The notes below the pieces were generated by a model. The model searched no databases. It saw only the letters and a program-made list of their open reading frames with translations, and was not told the origin of the DNA. From positions 131,766,047 through 131,830,046 of the forward strand of contig CM022946.1 of the NCBI GenBank assembly GCA_012931725.1: a DNA stretch of 64,000 nucleotides. The letters are read 5' to 3'. The DNA is from Litsea cubeba. Lineage: Eukaryota; Streptophyta; Magnoliopsida; Laurales; Lauraceae. Both the position numbers and the translations under genes were made by a program. Of this stretch, positions 56,301-64,000 are shown one piece after another (positions within the stretch are counted from its first letter, which is position 1; the number at the start of each line of letters is the position of its first letter).

Positions 56301-57680
56301 GAGATGATGCAGAGTTGCAGACCCTGCCTTCAACACTTCACCAAACAACCATAAAACAACAAAAAATGAACAGAATCATAACGAAAATAAACAAACAACC
56401 AATATGCTACTAATCTTCGAAATAGACAACACAACCACATAGAAACAGCACATCGATTCTCCATTCGCCTACTCAAAACTCTCCCAGATTAGGGGGAAAT
56501 CGTCAAGCCCTACCATCGAGTTGGAATCGGCATTCATGAGATTATCAGTTTAAAAAGATTACCTCTGCATTTTTTTTTGAAGGGATCGATGAAAAAGATG
56601 TTTTAGAAACACTGGAAACGGCATTCGAGATCGAGAAATGTTCTCCGAATCAAGCGAGAAAAGAGGATTTATGCTTTGCGAGTTCAAAACCCTAGATCGA
56701 TATGGATATGTTGAGGAGATGGTGATGGAGATTTTCGAAGTAACGATGGTTTAATGGTTTTAGAATTTTAGTAGTCCAAATCCGGTCCGGTCCGGTCAAT
56801 CCGGATATAATCGGTTTTTCAAGTCCGGTCTGGACCGGACCGAATTTGGACCACTAAAACCACAAATCCAATCTGGACAGGTCCGTTTTTGTGGTCCGAT
56901 CTGGTATGCGGTCTGGTTCTGTCAAGACCTCAAGCAAGGCAAGACTGACAAGCTCTTGCTACCAAACCTTTTGAGTCTCTCTAACCCCAAAAGTCTAAGA
57001 AGCAAAGGAAACAAAGAGATGTTTCTCCACTCTACAAAGAAAGAAAAGACCCCCCAGGAGAACATCAAGACAGACAAGAAACGGAAGCAGTGCAAACTGC
57101 AGACATAGGAAATGGCAAGTGTTCTTTTCAAGAGGAATCGGTTGTTTTGGATGTCCGAAATGAGCTTTATATTGCAGAGACTGAGCCACTGCCAGAGATG
57201 AGATGGAGGGGTTTTGAGGAAGAAAAAGGAAAGCCAGAGATGGTGGGAAGCATGCTGTAAAGGATTAAAAGTTGGTGTGTGTGAGTTATGTAATTAGAGC
57301 TGTACAATACTATATGAATTTGATTAGTGAAATACTAAATGAATAAAATAATTAGTGATTTGGGTGCATGGTGCACAAATCGCACCCTCACAGGTGGAGT
57401 GTCCATATCGTTGATCTAATTAAACCCCATTCATTCAGTTTGTTCTGTCGATCTAAACTGTGCATTTAATTAGTGCATTCCACAAATCACATGAGTAAAT
57501 AATTGCACTGGTCAAATGATTTATGGCGTTTAAAAAAAAAAGTAACCGGGTTACCCGGTAACCCGGCAAACCTGGATAGAGCTTACCGGGTATTCGGTCG
57601 GGTTCCCAGTGTGCATAACATAACCAGGTCGGGTGAAACCCAGCCCGATAACCCGGGACCCGACCCGATGTACACCCCTA

Positions 57681-57904
57681 ATTATACAGGTCGTAAGCAG
57701 AGGATGGAAAAGAGGAACATGAACAGGAATGGGTGCAGGATGTGCATTTATGTGTGGTAAATATATGAGATAGGCAGTTGGTACCCATATAACAGTTATT
57801 TAACAATGAATAAAACACAAGGGATAGAGAGAGAGAGATCGAAGAGATGGGAAAGGGAATGGTTTTGGCCTTGGGGATATAGATTTGTATACATTTGGAC
57901 CCCT
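57681..57904. other. unassigned CACTA interior
   Basis: Unique sequence with a short GA run (57820-57840) between the hAT-like end and the right subterminal array. No gene. Confidence 0.5.
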
Positions 57905-59190
57905 TAATTTTTTGTCGGGAAATAATTAAAATAAAAGTTAAAAAATATTTTACCAACGTTTACATTTTCGTCGGTAAAATAAATCGAAACAGTAAAATAA
58001 AAAATGAAAACACATTTACGATGTTTTCTTTCGTTAAAAAATAATTAAGATAAAAAGAAATAATATTGTACCGACGTTTTATTTTTCATCGGTCAAATAA
58101 TCGACAAAAGTAAAATGGAAAAATGGAAAAATCATTTACCGACGTTTTTTTTCGTCGGTAAATAATTAAAATAAAATACAATATTATTTTACCGACATTT
58201 TATTTTTCGTCGGTAAAATAATAGACAAAAGTAAAATAAAAATGGACAAGGAATTTACCGACATTTTTTTTCGACTGTAAATAATTAAAATAAAAACAAA
58301 AAATATGTTACCGACGTTTTATTTTTCGTCGGTAAAATAATCGACAACAGTAAAATAAAAATAGAAAAAACATTTACCGACATTTTTTTTCGTCGGTAAA
58401 TAATTTAAATAAAAAATCAATAATATTTTACCGACGTTTTATTTTTCGTCGCTAAAATAATAGACAAAAGTAAAATAAAAAATGGAAAAAAATTTACCGA
58501 CGTTTTGTTTCGTCGGTAAATAATTAAAATAAAAATAAATAATCTTTTACCGACGTTTTATTTTTCGTCGGTAACATAATCGACAAAAGTAAAATAAAAA
58601 ATGGAAAAATTTATTTACCGATGTTTTTGTTTCGTCGGTAAATAATTAAAATAAAAATAAAAAATATTGTACCGACGTTTTATATTTCGTGGGTAAAAAA
58701 ATCGAAAAAAGTAAAATAAAAAATGGAAAAGACATTTACCGACGTTTTTTTTTTTCGTCGGTAAATAATGAAAATAAAAATAAATAATATTCTACCGACG
58801 TTTTATATTTCGTCGGTAAAATAATAGACAAAAGTAAAATAAAAAATGGAAAAAAATATTTACCGACGAAACAAAACGTCGGTAAATAATTAAAATAAAA
58901 ATAATTAATATTTTACCGACGTTTTGATTTTCGTCGGTAAATAGATAATTTTTTTAAATTAAGAATATATTTGAAGAAACTTTTGCCGACGATTTCCTCA
59001 AAAAACGTCGGTAAAATTCTAACTTTTACCGACGTTTAATTAAAAAATGTTGGTAAAAGTACATTTTTACCGACGAAATTGTAAACGTCGGTAAAAAGGT
59101 AATTTTAGCAACGAAATTTAAAAAACGTCGATAAAAGTATAACTTTTGCCGACGAAATTAGAAAACGTGGCTAAAAAACGTGGCTAAAAG
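57905..59190. repeat. right subterminal array of CACTA
   Basis: About 20 units near 60 bp apart, TTTACCGACGTTTTATTTTT-CGTCGGTAAA with AAAATAAAAATGGAAAA spacers. They are more regular than the left array. The last units near 58980-59170 carry the inverted spacing CGACGAAATT-AAACGTCGG. Confidence 0.9.
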
Positions 59191-59210
59191 TGCAAGTTGT
59201 TGTAGTGCAA

Positions 59211-60736
59211 GAGGGGTTTGGGTTTCTTTTATAGAAACTTTGAGGAAACCTTTCCTAAAAGTTTATCTCTCCTAATTATCATGGATGTCCTAAAAGGAAA
59301 GACTTATTTCCTTTAAGAAACACTCCAATTAGAAAAGGAAACTAAAAGAAACTTCCCATGCAATTAGTAATCCTAGTTGTAGAACACTTACTAATTTTAA
59401 GTTCCTAATCCAAAAAGGAAACTTTCTCATAGGAATACTATTCCAAAGAGGAGTCCAACTTTCCAAGTAGAGAGTCCTACTCAAAGTTGGAAACCTTACC
59501 CATGGAAATCCTATTATGGACGTCCCTCATGATAATGCACACCATGGCCCACATACAATTTATCTAGAGTTAAATTCATGTATGCCATCAAAGGCCTATT
59601 CTGAATTTAAACTCAAAAATTATTTTTCCACTAAAATAATTCATCCTTATGTTATCTAAACATTTTAGGAAACCATACCAATCTTGGAAAGTGACTAGAG
59701 AAGGGACCAAAAGACATATTTGCCATTAGCTCCCAAAATGACCAAAATGTCCATGCTAAACCCATAGCAACATTAAGACCATTTTAACCTTAACTCATTC
59801 TACTAAAGAGTTATGGTTGAACTCTAAGGACAAATATATAATATAATAAGCTCGTCATAAAATGACGGTTGTCTTCGACCTACTAAGTGTAATGACCTGA
59901 ATGCCCATCTATGTAACATCCATAATCGAGTCAGGTTATCACATGTACTGTCAACCTTCCCGATTACATCTAAACCTTAGAACTTCATATCCTTAAACAT
60001 AATCATCATTCGAATATCATTCTCTTGATCCAGGGAGTGACCCACAAGTTCAATATCCATATGGAACATCCATATACTAAGATCTTAGATTTTGATGATT
60101 AATCGGATAATTCTAAGGGGACGATTATTCCATCATCAGATGGCATAGATTCTATATTGCATCTGCATGTCCCAACTGATCAAGTCCGAGTACCCAAAAC
60201 ACAGAGCTGTTGACCCATGAAAAGAATCTCACCCATATTGAATTAAAGCACAAGAACTTGACTTCGTCAGTTCATCCACAAATGCTCAAGATTAAGAGCA
60301 CCGGTCACTCAGTAGCATGAGGTGACTTGATCTCTTTCTGTGATAGTACTATTTTAGAGATCACACCTACCATGGTCCTGTTCAATGCATTGTATATGCA
60401 CTAATGAGATGAATCCGGGAAAGCCCTCCCATGACTTAGGTAAGTCACCCTGAATACAGGAGAGTCTCTCATTATAACTTCTACCAAGATGAAGTGCCCA
60501 GCTCCATCTTTCAGTAATGAACAAATATGATGTTTCCAGTTGTCCATGAATTAGAACTATCTCTGTGTAGACACTACACACCTAATTCATTTACTAGAAA
60601 CAATGGGCCTTACACAACCATACATATATACATGTTTAAGCATAAAAGAGTCTTTTTATTAAATAACCAGTAAATATCCAGTAACAAAAGATGAAAGTGC
60701 AGCTAGTGGGCTTTAGGGCATACACCAATCCCAACA
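59211..60736 (-). repeat. copia 2 3' LTR, proximal part
   Basis: On the minus strand it begins TGTTGGGATTGGTGTATG at 60736 next to the PPT and runs to the CACTA insertion. With 44742-45213 it makes an LTR of about 2.0 kb. No gene. Confidence 0.85.
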
Positions 60737-60748
60737 AACTCCCACTTT
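60737..60748 (-). other. polypurine tract of copia 2
   Basis: On the minus strand AAAGTGGGAGTT directly before the LTR start TGTTGGGATT. Confidence 0.8.
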
Positions 60749-60750
60749 CA

Positions 60751-63700
60751 CTAAAGATCACTACTTCCTAACCTAACACCCATAGACTCAACATGAGAAG
60801 TGAAGACTTTCTCAGTAAGAGTCTTAGTGAATGGGTTAGCTAAGTTATTTGCTGAAGCAATATGCTCCACCACTATCTCTCCATCCTGAATGAATTCCCG
60901 GATCAAGTGGTCCTTTCTCTGAATGTGCTTACCTTTCTTGTGATTCCTGGGCTCTTTGCACTGTGCTACAGCACCAGTGTTATCGCAGTACATGACAATC
61001 GGTTTATGCACTGCAGGAACAACTCCCAATTCCAACAGGAATTTTCTGAGCCATACTGCTTCCTTCGCAGCTTCCGATGTTGCCACATACTCTGCTTCCA
61101 TGGTAGAATCAGCTATACAGGATTGCTTGACACTTCTCCATGATATAGCCCCTCCTGACATAGTAAAGACATACCCTGAGGTAGACTTTCTGGCATCACT
61201 ATCAGATTGGAAATCAGAGTCTGTATACGCCAATGGCGTTAGATCATCTGCTCGAAAGGTTAGCATATAATCTTTCGTTCTCCGAAGATACTTGAATATA
61301 TGCTTAACTGTTGTCCAATGCATAGGTCCAGGGTTTGACTGATATCTGCTAACCATGCCAACGGCAAAGCAAATATCTGGTCTAGTACATAACATAGCAT
61401 ACATGAGGCTTCCAACAGCGGATGCATATGGAACTCTCCTCATGGTCTCTATCTCTTCAGATGTCTTTGGACATTGATCTCGAGACAGTGGTACTCCATG
61501 TCTAGAAGGTAGGAGGCCCTTCTTGGAGTCATGCATGTTAAACTTGACCAATATCTTCTCAATATATGAAGATTGGGATAGGGCTAACATCTTATTCTTG
61601 CGATCACGCAAAAGCTTGATCCCTAAGATATAGCTGGCCTCACCCAAATCCTTCATCTGAAATTGAGAGGATAACCAAACCTTTGTGGATGACAATAAAC
61701 CTACACCATTTCCTATGAGTAATATGTCATCTACATACAGAACCAAAAATGCAACTGCTTTTCCATTTCCTTTCTTATACACACATGGTTCATAATGTTT
61801 TGATCAAAGCCAAAGGATTTGACTGCCTGATTAAACTTGATGTTCCATGCTCTAGATGCTTGCTTAAGTCCATAAATGGACTTCTTAAGTTTACAAACCA
61901 TGTTATCTTGGCCACTAGCAATGAAGCCCTCTGGTTGCATCATATAGATGCATTCGTCAAGACTTCCATTAAGAAAAGCTGTCTTGACATCCATCTGCCA
62001 TATCTCATAGTCATAATGACATGCGATGGCCCAGAGAATCCTTATGGACTTAAGCATAGCCACTGGTGAAAAGGTTTCCTCATAATCGATACCCTCTTTC
62101 TGAGTATATCCTTTCGCCACCAGTCTTGCTTTGAAGGTTTCCACCTTCCCATCCACTCCTCTCTTTCTCTTGTAGATCCACTTGCACCCTATGGGTTTAA
62201 TCCCTTTAGGTGCATCTACAAGTTCCCAGACTTGATTGGAATACAAAGAATCCATTTCAGATTTCATCGCTTGCTGCCACATGTCAGCATCTATATCCGT
62301 TACTGCTTCATCATAACTAGTAGGATCCTCAACCAGATCTTCAGAGTCTGTCTTAAAAGACACTCCTAGATATCTTTCTGGCTGTCTAGAAATTCTCCCA
62401 CTACGACGAGGCTCCGGAGTGTTCAAAGGGATATCAAGTTCATCTACTGTCTCAGGATCTGGTATAGATGTTATAGGAGAACTCGGAAGAATCTCCTCAA
62501 GGGTTTCTTTACAACTAAGCTCTTGGTGCATCATACAATCATCCTCCAAGTACCTAGCATGAGTGCTGATGAGCACTTTTTGCTCCTTTGGATGATAAAA
62601 GATGCCACCTCTCGTTCCCTTAGGATACCCAATGAAGTAGCACATTTCTGATCTGGGTTCCAGCTTGGTAGCTTTATCATTCAGTACATAGGCTGGACAA
62701 CCCCAAATGTGAATATGTCTTAAACTAGGTTTTCGACTTGTCCACATTTCTTGGGGTGTCCTAGGTACTGATTTAGAAGGCACCAGATTTAAAATGTATG
62801 ATGCTGCTTCTAGGGCATATCCCCAAAAAGATATAGGCAGGGTTGCATGACTCATCATGGACCTTACCCTATCAAGAAGGGTACGGTTTCTTCTCTCCGC
62901 TACACCATTTTGCTGGGGTGTACCCGGTGCAGACAACTGAGACACAATCCCATGTTGTGTGAGTTACTCCTTGAACTCACCCAGGAGGTACTCGCCACCT
63001 CGATCAGATCGAAGGGCTTTGATATGTTTTCCTAGTTGTAGCTCCGCCTCAGCCTTGAATTGTTTGAACTTATCAAACGCCTCAGACTTGCGTCGCATTA
63101 GGTATACATATCCATATCTAGAGTAATCATCGGTGAAGGTGATGTAATACTCATACCCTCCTCGAGCCGGTTTGTTCATAGGACCACACACATCAGTGTG
63201 AATCAATTCTAACGACTCCTTTGACCTTAGTCCCTTTCCAGAGAATGACCGTTTGGTCATCTTTCCCTTGAGACAAGATTCGCACTGAGGAAAAGGTTCG
63301 AAATCTAATGAGCTTAAAGGCCCATCTTCTACCAACCTCTGAATCCGTTTTAGGTTAATGTGACCCAAACGTAAGTGCCAAAGATATGTGTCATTGATTG
63401 AAGATACCTTTCTCTTAAGGGAAGTTGAGCTTTCTTGTTGTACATTATGCAGTGTGGGAGCAATAGGATATATATAAAATAAGTTGTCATGTATTCTACC
63501 GGAACATATAATATTTCCATCTCTACTGATATCAATACCAGAATGGAAAGAAACTGAATAATTAAATTCAATTAATCTGGAAACTGAAATTAAATTCTTC
63601 CTCATGTCCGGAACATAGAAAACATTATTTAAAACTAATATCCTATTACATGGAAAATGTAAGGTAACTACTCCTACTGCAACTGCCCAAACTTTAGCTC

Positions 63701-64000
63701 TAGTTCCGACTCTAAAGGAAAACTCTCCTTTCTCAATTCTCTGCATTATCTGAAACCCCTGTGATGAATTGCAGATATGATTAGTGGCTCCTGAGTCTAC
63801 TATCCATGAGTCAGTAGAATCAACCACTAGACAAGTTTCAATGTAGTATGAAAAAGATGTACCTTTCTTAACTGAGGCCACGAACTTGGTACAATCTTTC
63901 TTCCAATGACCTTTGAGGCCACACTTGAAGCATTTCCCTTTGGGCTTTCCATCTGTACTCTTGGCCTTCTTATTTCCAGCATTATCCTTTTTTTGCCCTT
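60751..64000 (-). pseudogene. copia 2 gag-pol polyprotein (5' end beyond window)
   Basis: It enters from the right edge with zinc knuckle CFKCGLKGHWKKDC (about 63930-63880). Protease WIVDSGATNHICNS (63800), GAG-pre-integrase LWHLRLGHINLKRI, CESCLKGK and integrase HTDVCGP, DDYSRYGYV, LRSDRGGEY follow to a TAA at 62964. The same frame continues with APGTPQQNGVAERRNRTLLD, RT (GCKWIYKRKRG, QMDVKTAFLNGSL) to about 61800, where a frameshift precedes YVDDILLIG, and RNase H (DSDFQSDSDARKSTSG, DSTMEAEYVA) ends at 60751. One stop and one frameshift inactivate it. The gene supplied particle, integration and reverse-transcription functions. Confidence 0.9.

Larger units (their letters stand above)
54978..57680. 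mobile_element. hAT-like element inside CACTA
   Basis: Terminal inverted repeats of about 60 bp: TAGGGGTGCACATCGGGTCG at the left and, on the complementary strand, TAGGGGTGTACATCGGGTCG at the right, both followed by CGGGTTATCGG repeats. The TAGGGGTG start is typical of plant hAT elements. The 8-bp flanks (CCGCCGAG and ATTATACA) do not match, so no TSD is visible. No hAT transposase frame is present; gene-like fragments are inside. Confidence 0.7.
45214..59207. mobile_element. CACTA (En/Spm) transposon, non-autonomous, about 14 kb
   Basis: The left end starts CACTACAAGAAATTG (45214); the right end, on the complementary strand, starts CACTACAACAACTTG (59207). The first 24 bases agree at 20 positions. 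The 3-bp duplication CAA flanks it (45211-45213 and 59208-59210). Inside each end is an array of CCGACG/CGTCGG repeats about 1 kb long. The interior holds a 171-bp satellite, a ribosomal-protein exon, GA-rich repeats and a hAT-like insertion. No transposase frame (tnp2 or tnpA type) is visible, so it depends on enzyme from another copy. Confidence 0.95.
44742..64000 (-). mobile_element. Ty1/copia element 2 (3' part; split by CACTA)
   Basis: Consists of 44742-45213 plus 59211-64000 around the CACTA transposon. On the minus strand the pol gene enters from the right edge and is followed by a PPT and a 3' LTR of about 2.0 kb ending in TTTCTTTCA at 44742. It is inserted in gag of element B; GATCC at 44737-44741 is the candidate TSD, its partner being outside the window. 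Confidence 0.85.

Overview
The window is plant nuclear DNA, very probably a repeat-rich (heterochromatic or pericentromeric) part of a large angiosperm genome. No intact host gene is visible. Nearly everything from about 3.2 kb to the right edge is a nest of transposable elements: chromodomain-less Ty3/gypsy elements of the Tat type, Ty1/copia elements, a gag-only LTR element and a CACTA DNA transposon. Introns, plant TATA boxes, CACTA and MULE-like ends and tRNA-iMet priming sites all point to a seed plant. The species cannot be named from sequence alone.

Layout. 1-3184: old flank with a MULE-type MITE, a 53-bp tandem array of GACGTC palindromes and a possible F-box gene fragment on the minus strand. 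3185-4361: remnant of a Tat element (C), only part of its antisense gene. 4362-17221: Tat element A (plus strand), inserted into C; it has a 2.6-kb LTR, PBS, decayed gag, protease and integrase, but no reverse transcriptase. 17222-44741: Tat element B (minus strand), inserted into A's antisense gene; its 3' LTR, PPT, a spliced antisense gene with a plant mobile domain (PMD), integrase tail, RNase H domains, RT, protease and gag lie in the window, but its 5' end does not. B was itself hit by a copia solo LTR (21707-22835, TSD CATGG), a gag-only LTR element (30746-34662, TSD GTCAG), a nearly full copia element (37666-44079, TSD GGCCC) and a second copia element (from 44742, running off the right edge). 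The second copia's 3' LTR was split by a 14-kb CACTA transposon (45214-59207, TSD CAA). The CACTA carries subterminal CCGACG/CGTCGG arrays, a 171-bp satellite with higher-order structure, an exon of a bL9 ribosomal protein gene, a hAT-like insertion and other fragments, but no visible transposase.

How the parts relate. Relative ages follow from the nesting: C is older than A, A older than B, B older than its four insertions, and copia 2 older than the CACTA. The Tat family is the most unusual part. Each copy carries, downstream of pol and on the opposite strand, a PMD-containing gene with its own TATA box, a leader intron and further small introns whose borders are shared between copies. A and B are defective in complementary ways: A lost RT and RNase H, B lost the integrase core. 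Most stop codons that could be compared between copies look like C-to-T changes in CAA or CAG codons, as expected for methylated, silenced elements.

Limits: all domain calls are by eye from motifs; boundaries given by LTR ends and TSDs are exact, other pseudogene boundaries are approximate.
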